Assembly: GCA_007117185.1 (NCBI GenBank)
Contig: SKHA01000067.1
Coordinates: 1 to 22,389, forward strand
Length of the DNA stretch: 22,389 nt
Source of the DNA: Spirochaeta sp.
GTDB lineage: Bacteria; Spirochaetota; Spirochaetia; DSM-27196; Alkalispirochaetaceae
Direction: 5' to 3'
Part shown: positions 7,561 through 15,081 of the stretch, piece by piece
Numbering within the stretch: the first letter of the stretch is position 1
Layout: every line of letters starts with the position of its first letter
Notes under the pieces: model-generated
Told to the model about the DNA's origin: nothing
The model's database searches: none
Seen by the model: the letters and a program-made list of their open reading frames with translations, nothing else
Position numbers and translations under genes: made by a program

Positions 7561-10448
7561 GACGTTCTTTGCCGTTTTCGGACCGGCTTTCCACGCAACT
7601 TGCCGATATAGTCGGCGAAGTCCACCTCTGTAGCCAGAATTCCGTATTGATAGACAAACCGGGATCCGATCGACGCCGCGATGATCGCGTCCAGATACGC
7701 CTCGGGAACCCGCTGCACCAGCTCTTCGTAGCCCACCATCTCCAGCAGAACCTTCGGTGTGTACCGCTTCAGAACGGCCTCGCGGATATCCGGCTCCTTC
7801 AGCATCGACGATTCCCGCACCGCGTCGGTAATGCGGTTGATCCGCTCGCTCACCTGGTCGGTAAGGAGGGTCAGGGCGGTACCGGTACGTTCACGTTCCT
7901 GCCACAGCAGCTCAAACTCCGCCCGGGCGTTATCCTCCACACGCTGAATGATCTCCCCGACCAGAGCTTTTCGGAAGGGACTCTCCTCTTCGCCGGGTTC
8001 CAGGCACATCTGCGCCTGCCACTGCTCATCAGAGAGAGCCAGGCCGGCATACACCTCCAGGGATGAACTGGTGACGCCGCCCTTATTGGTGGAGGCATCC
8101 TTCAAAAGGACGATACCCGCTCCTTCCAGGCGCAACCGTGCTTCCTGGGTGATGAAGAGATTGGCCCCCTCCACGATGATCCGGACTCGGGGCTTGCCAT
8201 TCTCGTCCAGGAGGTTCTTCCAGTTAGCCACGGTAATCGCTGCGGGACGCCCCCCGCAGGGAACAAAGAGGTCCGCCTGGAGGTACGGGGTCAGGTGAAA
8301 CTTGTTGCGAAAGTCCTCACCATTGGCGATCACCGTCCCGTCGGGAAGGGTGATCTCCCGATCGCCGATTCCAACAAAGAACCCCCGGGGTCCCAGGAGT
8401 TTTCGGCTGTACTGATCGCTCATCACCCGCGCCGCTGCCAAACGTTCCAGCTCGCTGCGGTCCAGTCCATCGGGATCGCACAGAACCCCACTGCCGTCGA
8501 CTATGGCTGTAGTGACATCCCGGGAGATGAGGATCTCGTTGCTTCCCAGGTCACCGTCGGGACCTCCGGTCTGGATCTTGCGAATCGCCGTCTCGTCGAG
8601 ACCAAGCTTCTCCAGAACTCCCAGGACGTAGGTGTGCACGCTGCGGGTGGTCATGCCGTAGCGGTCGTGAGGAATCCCGCCCAGGGAGAGGGGCTTACCA
8701 GTAGTGAAACTCTTCCAGAACGGGTAGTCCCGACGCCGGGCATGGAGTGCCGCCCAGTCCATCAGACCGGCGCTGCCCTCATCCGGGCCGAGGAAGAGCA
8801 CCTCCTGCTCTCCTGTGCCGGTCCGGCCGTGGAGCAGCAGGTCCAGCAACCCGTCAGCGTAGGATCGGAACGCGCTTGAGGCAGCCACCGGGTCGCTGTG
8901 AAACTCCTGATTCAGCAGGACCATTCCCTTGGAACCGCCCTCAGGGATGTCCTTGTTCTTTTTCTGTTGCGTCGAGGACAGGTTGTAGTTTTCCTGAAAG
9001 AGAGTGTCCACGTTGCGGGCGTAGGCGTCAGCGGTGCGACTGCGGACGATGCGGATGCCCCCCCGGGCGATGTCCCGGAACCGTACGTGGAACCCGATAA
9101 ACTGTCGTCCCACCAGAAAGAAGATGCCCCAGGGGTCCTCGGTGTACTCCTGGTGGTCAAGAAACCCCCGGCCCAGCCGAAAGGCCACACACGCTTTGCG
9201 CTCCCGGAAGAAGTTGGTTCGCAGCACCAGCTCGTTGAACTGCAGAAAGTAGCGCAGAACCGTTCTGTCCCGGTGATAGGGAACGTCCCGTTCCAGAACC
9301 TGCTCCACCGTGGCTCGATCTACCCCGTCCTGCCCGCCGTGAAGCCCTTCAAAATGGCGAAAGAGGACCCGGACAGCTTCGCGGTTCTCCAGCACCGTGG
9401 CGTTGATGCGCCGGGTGGAAAAGGTGTTCTTCGCCAGTTGTCGCCGCAGCGATTCCAGAATACCCCGGGCTTCCAGATTGTATTCCACTGAATCCTGAAG
9501 CAGGGTGTACCCTTCGGCGTGCTCTGAAGCGAACTGGTGGGCAAACGCCGCCGCTGCGGCAGCGTACATCGTTTCCTGCGCCGAAAAGACCTCGTCGGTA
9601 AACAACCCCGTCACGGTGGTCCGGGGCAGAATGGCCACCATGTTCAGCTCCCGCTGAAGCTGCTCCAGGGTCTGCTCGTCCGTCTCGTGGATATAGAAAC
9701 TCAGCAGGAATGTTCCGTCCCGAAACGGCTCGATGTACTTTCGTTTCACCGGCAGCTGTATCCGGTGGAAGAGGTGAGAGAATCCGGTAAGAATCTGCCT
9801 GAACCCGCCCGCCTGCAACCCCACCATGATCCTGATCTCGCCGGTATCCTCTTTGCGGGAGATGCGCACCACCGGGGTCAGCCGCTGGCACAGCTCCTCC
9901 CACACAGCACGGTAGCGCTCCAGGGTCTCTTCCATGGATCGCTCCAGAAAGTCCTGCGAAGCGGCAGCGGCAAACCCCTCCACGGTGCCGGCGTCTTCGC
10001 TGTCCTCGGAGTAACGCGGCCTGGTGGCGATGTAGAATCGCAATGCCATATCCGATGCACCACCGGATGTGGTGTAGCTTTCCAGACGAAACGAGGGATA
10101 CCGCTCTTCAATGCGCCGTTCAACTTCCAGTTTACGGCTGGTACGGTTCTCCACGATATACATCGCCCGTTCAGCCTGCTCGTTGATCAGCTGGATCGCC
10201 ACCCCCTCGCCGCCGTGACGGGCGGCCACTTCCGAGGCCCCCAACAACAGAATGTGCCGGGCGATCTCCTCAACCGGAGTGGTCTGAAAGTAGTACGGGT
10301 CTATCCCCAGTTCCTCCACAAACCAGACGATCTGCCGGCGCACCTGCGCCTGGGCCAGGGTGTCCGTCTCGATGAGAAAATCCTCGATCCGGGTCAGATC
10401 CTCCAGGGACAACGGTCCTGAAGCGGCGACATCACTGAGGCTGCGCAT
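7557..10448 (-). CDS. Large NAD-type glutamate dehydrogenase (about 960 residues)
   Basis: This 963-residue protein oxidatively deaminates glutamate to 2-oxoglutarate and ammonia, most likely with NAD+. The catalytic half shows the large-GDH motifs: FRDIARGGIR (about 456-465), KNKDIPEGGSKG (about 496-507, with the substrate-binding lysines) and the nucleotide-domain motif TGGPDGDLGSNEI (about 626-638). The N-terminal 400 residues are a regulatory-type extension with little recognisable sequence. The size, near 108 kDa, is well below the approximately 180-kDa bacterial class and closer to the 115-kDa class. The ATG at 10448 has AGGAGG 5 nt upstream and a TACAAT -10 (10471-10466). It diverges from the aldo/keto reductase and is followed by feoA after 41 nt without a terminator. 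Its role would be amino-acid catabolism. Confidence 0.93.
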   Translation of the reverse strand: MRSLSDVAASGPLSLEDLTRIEDFLIETDTLAQAQVRRQIVWFVEELGIDPYYFQTTPVEEIARHILLLGASEVAARHGGEGVAIQLINEQAERAMYIVENRTSRKLEVERRIEERYPSFRLESYTTSGGASDMALRFYIATRPRYSEDSEDAGTVEGFAAAASQDFLERSMEETLERYRAVWEELCQRLTPVVRISRKEDTGEIRIMVGLQAGGFRQILTGFSHLFHRIQLPVKRKYIEPFRDGTFLLSFYIHETDEQTLEQLQRELNMVAILPRTTVTGLFTDEVFSAQETMYAAAAAAFAHQFASEHAEGYTLLQDSVEYNLEARGILESLRRQLAKNTFSTRRINATVLENREAVRVLFRHFEGLHGGQDGVDRATVEQVLERDVPYHRDRTVLRYFLQFNELVLRTNFFRERKACVAFRLGRGFLDHQEYTEDPWGIFFLVGRQFIGFHVRFRDIARGGIRIVRSRTADAYARNVDTLFQENYNLSSTQQKKNKDIPEGGSKGMVLLNQEFHSDPVAASSAFRSYADGLLDLLLHGRTGTGEQEVLFLGPDEGSAGLMDWAALHARRRDYPFWKSFTTGKPLSLGGIPHDRYGMTTRSVHTYVLGVLEKLGLDETAIRKIQTGGPDGDLGSNEILISRDVTTAIVDGSGVLCDPDGLDRSELERLAAARVMSDQYSRKLLGPRGFFVGIGDREITLPDGTVIANGEDFRNKFHLTPYLQADLFVPCGGRPAAITVANWKNLLDENGKPRVRIIVEGANLFITQEARLRLEGAGIVLLKDASTNKGGVTSSSLEVYAGLALSDEQWQAQMCLEPGEEESPFRKALVGEIIQRVEDNARAEFELLWQERERTGTALTLLTDQVSERINRITDAVRESSMLKEPDIREAVLKRYTPKVLLEMVGYEELVQRVPEAYLDAIIAASIGSRFVYQYGILATEVDFADYIGKLRGKPVRKRQRTS

Positions 10449-10515
10449 AGTTTCCTCCTACCCCGATTGTAGGCCCAAACAGACTGAAACGCCACCTTCG
10501 TGTTACAATGAATTC
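10449..10515. promoter_or_regulatory. Divergent promoter region, glutamate dehydrogenase / aldo-keto reductase
   Basis: Only 67 nt separate the two start codons. Minus strand: TACAAT at 10471-10466, then a short leader with AGGAGG before the dehydrogenase ATG; the -35 is weak. Plus strand: extended -10 TGT plus TACAAT at 10501-10509, exactly 6 nt before the reductase ATG at 10516, with no clear -35 and no Shine-Dalgarno. The dehydrogenase therefore looks conventionally translated and the reductase leaderless. Confidence 0.5.
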
Positions 10516-11406
10516 ATGCAATACAGGACATTGGGCAGCACTGGTATCTCGGTGAGCGTGGTCGGCGTCGGCACGTGGCAATTCGGTGGTGAGTGGGGGC
10601 ATGATTTCACCCCCGGGGAGGTTGATGCGATCCTCGGCACCGCCCGTGAGGAAGGGCTCAACCTCATCGACACCGCCGAGTGTTACGGAGATCACCTCTC
10701 GGAATCCCTGATCGGTTGCCGCCTCCGGCACGAGCGCGATCAGTGGGTCCTGGCCACCAAGTTTGGCCACTCCTTTCACCACTTTATGGACCGCACCCGC
10801 CATTGGACAGGTGAAGCGATGCGGGGCCAGCTGGAAGCATCCCTGAAGGCGCTGCAGACGGACTACGTGGATCTGCTGCAGTTTCACAGCCCCACCGACG
10901 AGGAGTTTCTCAACGAAGAATTGTGGCGGGAGCTGGAGAAGGTGAAACAGGAGGGGCTGGTACGGCACGTGGGGCTTTCGGTCAGCAACAATGGCAACGT
11001 GATGCAGGTGGAGCGTTCACCGGAAGCGCATTGTGAGACCCTGCAGGTCGTCTACAACCGTCTCGACCGTGTCCCGGAGGAGGAAGTCCTTCCTGCGGCA
11101 CAACGCCTGAACATCGGAGTCCTGGCGCGGGTTCCCCTGGCCAGCGGATTCCTTGGGGGGCGGCACAAGCCGGGCGCACAGTTCCCCCCCAACGACTGGC
11201 GATCAACCATGGACAGGGAAAAACGGGAGGCCCTGCTCGCTGAAGCGCAGCGGGTACATCGCGAGGAGGTTCCCTCCGGGGCATCCCTTGCCGAATGGGC
11301 GCTGGTCTGGCCGCTGCGCCACGGCGCGGTCACCGCAGTCATACCGGGGTGCCGGACAGCGGAGCAGGTCAGGGACAACGCCCGGGCGGTGCGTCTGCTG
11401 GGGTGA
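10516..11406 (+). CDS. Aldo/keto reductase
   Basis: This 296-residue protein is an NADPH-dependent oxidoreductase of the aldo/keto reductase superfamily with a cytoplasmic (beta/alpha)8 barrel. The catalytic tetrad can be placed as D52 and Y58 (LIDTAECYGDHLSE), K82 (ATKFG) and H124 (LLQFHSP). The C-terminal region PLRHGAVTAVIPGCRTAEQVRDN carries the cofactor-binding pattern of the family (IPG, then R and N). The physiological substrate is not predictable; a broad aldehyde or sugar reductase is likely. The start ATG is chosen because MQYRTLGSTGISVS is the standard family N-terminus; reading further upstream would cross the promoter and the divergent gene. It is separated from dctP by 68 nt containing a hairpin. 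Confidence 0.93.
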   Translation: MQYRTLGSTGISVSVVGVGTWQFGGEWGHDFTPGEVDAILGTAREEGLNLIDTAECYGDHLSESLIGCRLRHERDQWVLATKFGHSFHHFMDRTRHWTGEAMRGQLEASLKALQTDYVDLLQFHSPTDEEFLNEELWRELEKVKQEGLVRHVGLSVSNNGNVMQVERSPEAHCETLQVVYNRLDRVPEEEVLPAAQRLNIGVLARVPLASGFLGGRHKPGAQFPPNDWRSTMDREKREALLAEAQRVHREEVPSGASLAEWALVWPLRHGAVTAVIPGCRTAEQVRDNARAVRLLG

Positions 11407-11413
11407 CCTCCCG

Positions 11414-11442
11414 AAGGGGTGTCCCAGGACGGTGCACCCCTT
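11414..11442 (+). terminator. Hairpin between aldo/keto reductase and dctP
   Basis: Arms AAGGGGTG (11414-11421) and CACCCCTT (11435-11442) form an 8-bp perfect stem with a 13-nt loop starting 7 nt after the reductase stop. There is no run of T after it, so it is not a classical intrinsic terminator. The right arm overlaps the dctP -35, so it could instead be a regulatory repeat. Confidence 0.35.
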
Positions 11443-11468
11443 ACAGAGCTCCGGAGGTGTGCTATAAT
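11440..11468 (+). promoter_or_regulatory. Promoter of dctP-kinase operon, probably leaderless
   Basis: CTTACA (11440-11445), a 17-nt spacer and a consensus TATAAT (11463-11468) preceded by TGC give a strong extended -10 promoter. The ATG at 11475 follows after exactly 6 nt. A GGAGG at 11453-11457 is too far (17 nt) from this ATG and would lie upstream of the transcript start. Confidence 0.65.
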
Positions 11469-11474
11469 GGGGGT

Positions 11475-12467
11475 ATGCGCCGACACCGGCTGTGGCTCTT
11501 GTTCTACTGCACCCTGTTATTCGTTCCATCGACCGCTTTTACCCAGACAATACTGCGGATCTCCCTGGAAAACAGCGCCGACCACGTACAGACCCGGGCG
11601 GTTCAGCGCTTTGCCACGGAGTTAGAGGAGCAGACGGAGGGCCGCTTGCGCGTCGAGGTCCACCACTCCGGGACCCTCTCCCGGGACCAGGACGTCTTTG
11701 CGGCGCTGCAGCGCGGCTCGGTGGACATGGCGGTACCCGGGACGTGGCACATCAGCCGCTTCGAACCGGCGGTAGCGGTGTTTCTGTTGCCTCACTTCTT
11801 CGGTCGTGACGGCTCCTACGTCCATGAGCACTCCGACGGGGAACTTGGCAGTCTACTCACCGAAAAGATCCAGCAAAACCTGGCCGTGGTGATTCCCGGT
11901 CGCTGGCTTGATCTGGGCCCGGGGCACCTGTACTTTCGAGACCGACAGGTACACAGCCACTGGCAGCTTGACGACCTCAACATCCGCGTCGCCGGAGGGC
12001 CGGGTAACGAACTGCGAATCGCCGCTCTGGGGGCCACACCCCTCATCGTCCCCTGGAATGAGGTTCCTCAACGTCTGCAAAGCGGGGTAATTGATGGACT
12101 GCTCACCACCCACGAAACGGTGCGCAGCGGCCAGCTGTGGCTCTACGGAGTTACCCACGCCCTTGAGGATTTCCAGTACTTTCCCCAGTACGTACCGATG
12201 ATTCGGCAGTCGTTCTGGCGGCAGATAAGCGCTGAAGACCAGCAGATTATTCGCTCCGTATGGGAGGGTATCGTCACCTGGCAGCGCACGGAAGCTGCCC
12301 GGGCGCAGTGGCAGGCCCGTCAAATCCTGACCCGCCAGGGAATCCACATCCAGACTCTCCCGCGGAGCGAACTGCAGACGATCCGCGACCAGCTTATGCT
12401 GCAGCAGGATGAGATCGCCCGCCGACTGGGGATACCCCCGGAGGTTCTTGCTCTTGTCCGGGATTGA
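11475..12467 (+). CDS. dctP: TRAP-type solute-binding protein (DctP family)
   Basis: This 330-residue exported protein has a signal peptide (residues 1-24, positively charged start then LWLLFYCTLLFVPSTAFTQ). It is a DctP-family periplasmic receptor, a group that mostly binds carboxylates. The conserved ligand-carboxylate arginine is likely R171 in DLNIRVAGGPGNEL, followed by the family motif GATPLIVPWNEVPQRLQSGVIDG. Normally such a protein feeds a DctQ/DctM TRAP permease, but neither gene is near. Instead the next gene, overlapping by 14 nt, is a membrane histidine kinase, so this protein may act as a ligand receptor for signalling. C4-dicarboxylates are an attractive ligand because the oxaloacetate decarboxylase operon is next door, but this is inference. 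Confidence 0.88.
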   Translation: MRRHRLWLLFYCTLLFVPSTAFTQTILRISLENSADHVQTRAVQRFATELEEQTEGRLRVEVHHSGTLSRDQDVFAALQRGSVDMAVPGTWHISRFEPAVAVFLLPHFFGRDGSYVHEHSDGELGSLLTEKIQQNLAVVIPGRWLDLGPGHLYFRDRQVHSHWQLDDLNIRVAGGPGNELRIAALGATPLIVPWNEVPQRLQSGVIDGLLTTHETVRSGQLWLYGVTHALEDFQYFPQYVPMIRQSFWRQISAEDQQIIRSVWEGIVTWQRTEAARAQWQARQILTRQGIHIQTLPRSELQTIRDQLMLQQDEIARRLGIPPEVLALVRD

Positions 12468-13935
12468 CGGCGGCAGAAACCCGTTCACTGTCATTCTCTT
12501 GGTGACAGTCCTTCTGGCAGGGTCTTTCGTTGTGGGCGACCTTGTTCTCAGCCGTCAGGCGGCATTCCGTTCAGCCCAGGCCAACGCTCTGGCCCAGGTA
12601 CAGCTGCTGGAGGCCAATCTCAACACCACCCTGCGGGAGATCGAGGCCCTGGTCACCCTTGTGGCGACTGCCGGGACCTCCCCGGAAGATATGCTTCACC
12701 TGATGCGGCAGCACATGTTGCTGGTGGGGCATATCACCAACGCAGGGGTGTATGGGAGTGACTGCTCGCTGGTCGGGGCACTGCGGAACGTTCCACCGCT
12801 GCCACCGCCGCAGTTGCCAGAGGAGCTCCGGGAACATCACCACGACCGGGGCGGTCAGACCGGGTTTCTCCCGGGCAGCGCCGACACCGAGGGGCCGCTG
12901 ATCTGGATCTCACACCGTCTCGATCCGGGTTGTGTTGTCATGGCTGGGATTGGTCGGGGATATCTCCAGGATCAGCTGCGGGTGATTCACGGAGCGGGGG
13001 TGGGTGGCAGTATCGTCTCCGCCGACGGGCGGATCCTGATCCAGTGGGGGGAGCATCCCGCCGGGGCCAACTCATTCCTGGGGGAGTTCATGCAGCGTCC
13101 CCGGAACTCTCTCACCGCCGAACGGCGCGGCAACGCGGTTCTATCAATGATGCAACTGCGCAGCTATCCCCTGTACGTCTCCCTGGCGTACTCCCCTGAT
13201 GTGGTACTGGAGCATTGGTATTCCCGGGTCCGGGTGGAACTGTCGCTGCTCGCTCTGGGTATGGTCGTTCTGTTTCTGTTGATGCGCTTGATTTGGCGGC
13301 AGCAGGAAGCGGCGTATCGTGCCCGGGAACAGGAGGTTCTGATTCGGGAGACCAACCACCGGGTCAAGAACAACCTCGCCATCATCGACAGCATCCTCTC
13401 CCTCGCCGCTGCAACCGGGCAGGAAACGGAAGAGATGAATCTCATTGCCGGGCTGCGAGGCAGAATTGCGGCGATCTCCCTCATTCATGATGCGCTGCAC
13501 AACCATCAGAGTATGAGCAACGTCCAGCTGGACGACTACTTTGGCAGGTTAGTCGATCAGATCGAACAGGCGTATCGCCTTGGTGATGGTCGAGTTGACC
13601 AGTCTGTACCGGACACCATGGTTCCGGCAGACACCGCCAAGCGGCTGGGGCTCATCCTTCATGAGCTGGTAGCGAACGCGTTCAAGTACAGCCCGGACCC
13701 GGCGGCGATCTTCGTGACCTTCGAGGCGGACGACCAGCGGTGGGCGCTGACAGTTCAGGATGACGGGCCGGGATTTCCGGATGACCCTGCCAACCGCCGC
13801 AGCGGCGCGATGGGTCTCACCCTGGTGGATGCCATCGCGGACGAACTGAACGCGACGGTGGTGTATGAGAGCGACAACGGCGCCCGAGTCACCGTATGGG
13901 GACCGGTCAGGCGCCTGGGTGCGGGAGAGTCCTAA
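12454..13935 (+). CDS. Membrane sensor histidine kinase (HisKA_2 type)
   Basis: This protein of about 493 residues has a membrane segment near 11-32, an extracytoplasmic sensor region of about 230 residues (dCache/PDC-like by layout, including GGSIVSADGRIL), and a second membrane segment near 262-284. A cytoplasmic HisKA_2 dimerisation domain follows, with the phosphorylated H302 in ETNHRVKNN, and a HATPase domain with N box HELVANAFKYS (403-413), DDGPGFP (436-442) and GAMGLTLV (452-459). I place the start at TTG 12454, because GGAGG lies 9 nt upstream; TTG 12448 and ATG 12409 are in-frame alternatives. It overlaps dctP by 14 nt, so the two should be co-translated. No response regulator is adjacent. 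Its stop overlaps the stop of the convergent oadB gene. Confidence 0.88.
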   Translation: MSGIDGGRNPFTVILLVTVLLAGSFVVGDLVLSRQAAFRSAQANALAQVQLLEANLNTTLREIEALVTLVATAGTSPEDMLHLMRQHMLLVGHITNAGVYGSDCSLVGALRNVPPLPPPQLPEELREHHHDRGGQTGFLPGSADTEGPLIWISHRLDPGCVVMAGIGRGYLQDQLRVIHGAGVGGSIVSADGRILIQWGEHPAGANSFLGEFMQRPRNSLTAERRGNAVLSMMQLRSYPLYVSLAYSPDVVLEHWYSRVRVELSLLALGMVVLFLLMRLIWRQQEAAYRAREQEVLIRETNHRVKNNLAIIDSILSLAAATGQETEEMNLIAGLRGRIAAISLIHDALHNHQSMSNVQLDDYFGRLVDQIEQAYRLGDGRVDQSVPDTMVPADTAKRLGLILHELVANAFKYSPDPAAIFVTFEADDQRWALTVQDDGPGFPDDPANRRSGAMGLTLVDAIADELNATVVYESDNGARVTVWGPVRRLGAGES

Positions 13936-15071
13936 AGAAAAACCGCCAGGAGTACACCCGCTGCCACGGCAGATCCGATCACTCCGGCAACGTTGGGGCC
14001 CATGGCGTGCATCATCAGGAAGTTACGCGGGTTCGCTTCCAGCCCCACCTTGTTGACCACCCGGGCCGCCATGGGAACGGCGGACACACCGGCGGCACCG
14101 ATGAGGGGGTTTATCGGGGTCTTGGAAATCTTGTTCATCAGCTGCGCCAGCAGTAATCCTGTGGCGGTTCCGATGGAAAACGCCAGAAGCCCCAGGATCA
14201 CAATACCCAGTGTCTCGATGCGCAAGAAAACCTCCGCCTCAAGTTTTGATCCCACCACCAGCCCCAGAAGAATGGTTACGGTGTCGATGAAAGAACTCTG
14301 TAGTGTCTTGGAGAGGCGGTCAGCAACGCCGGACTCCTTGATCAGGTTTCCGAACATCAGCGCCCCGATGAGCGGTGTCGCCGTGGGCAGCAGGAGGATA
14401 CACAGCCCCAGGGTAATGATTGGGAAGAGGATCTTCTCAACCTTACTCACCTGCCGCAGTTGCTTCATCACGATCTTGCGCTGCTCTGGAGTGGTGAGGG
14501 CCTTCATGATCGGTGGTTGAATGATAGGCACCAGCGCCATGTAGCTGTACGCCGCCACAGCGATCGCACCCACCAGGTCCGGAGAGAGTCGCGAAGCCAG
14601 GAAGATCGCAGTGGGACCGTCGGCACCGCCGATGATCCCGATGGAGGCAGCATCCTGCAGGGAAAACTCAAACCCGGCGTAGACACTCAAGGCCACCGCA
14701 CCGAGAACGGTAGCAAAGATCCCGAACTGCGCCGCCGCGCCAAGTAACGCCGTCCGCGGGTTGGCAATGAGGGGACCGAAGTCGGTCATCGCCCCGACTC
14801 CCATAAAGATGAGCAGCGGGAAGATTCCCGTGGAAAGGCCCACCGCGCTGATCATGCCCAGAAACCCTTCCGGCCCGGCGATCGCCGCGATGGGTACGTT
14901 GGCCAGAATACCGCCGAACCCGATGGGCAGCAGCAGCAGCGGCTCGAACCCTTTGGCGATGGCCAGGTAGATCAGCACAAGACTCACGAAGATCATCGCC
15001 AGCTGACCACCGGTAAAGGCGACCAGACCGGTGGTCTCCCAGAGGTTGATGATGGAGTGCATCATGTTCAT
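13932..15071 (-). CDS. oadB: Oxaloacetate decarboxylase beta subunit (Na+ pump)
   Basis: OadB is the integral membrane subunit of the Na+-translocating decarboxylase; it decarboxylates carboxybiotin and exports Na+. The 379-residue protein has many hydrophobic segments and the family motifs GAAAQFGIF (111-119), GIIGGADGPTAIF (145-157, with the Na+-coupling aspartate at D151), the stretch YSYMALVPIIQPPIMKALT and, near the end, LIGAAGVSAVPMAARV. The ATG at 15071 is chosen because GAGGAG lies 6 nt upstream, overlapping the oadA stop; an in-frame ATG at 15134 lies inside oadA and is rejected. Related beta subunits occur in methylmalonyl-CoA and glutaconyl-CoA decarboxylases, but the oadA partner argues for oxaloacetate. 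Confidence 0.95.
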   Translation of the reverse strand: MNMMHSIINLWETTGLVAFTGGQLAMIFVSLVLIYLAIAKGFEPLLLLPIGFGGILANVPIAAIAGPEGFLGMISAVGLSTGIFPLLIFMGVGAMTDFGPLIANPRTALLGAAAQFGIFATVLGAVALSVYAGFEFSLQDAASIGIIGGADGPTAIFLASRLSPDLVGAIAVAAYSYMALVPIIQPPIMKALTTPEQRKIVMKQLRQVSKVEKILFPIITLGLCILLLPTATPLIGALMFGNLIKESGVADRLSKTLQSSFIDTVTILLGLVVGSKLEAEVFLRIETLGIVILGLLAFSIGTATGLLLAQLMNKISKTPINPLIGAAGVSAVPMAARVVNKVGLEANPRNFLMMHAMGPNVAGVIGSAVAAGVLLAVFL

Positions 15072-15081
15072 AGAAAACTCC

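Noticed and set aside
9537..10421. Long open frame on the plus strand (294 codons) opposite the glutamate dehydrogenase
   Set aside because: No recognisable domain, lies fully within the dehydrogenase, and shows shadow-like composition.
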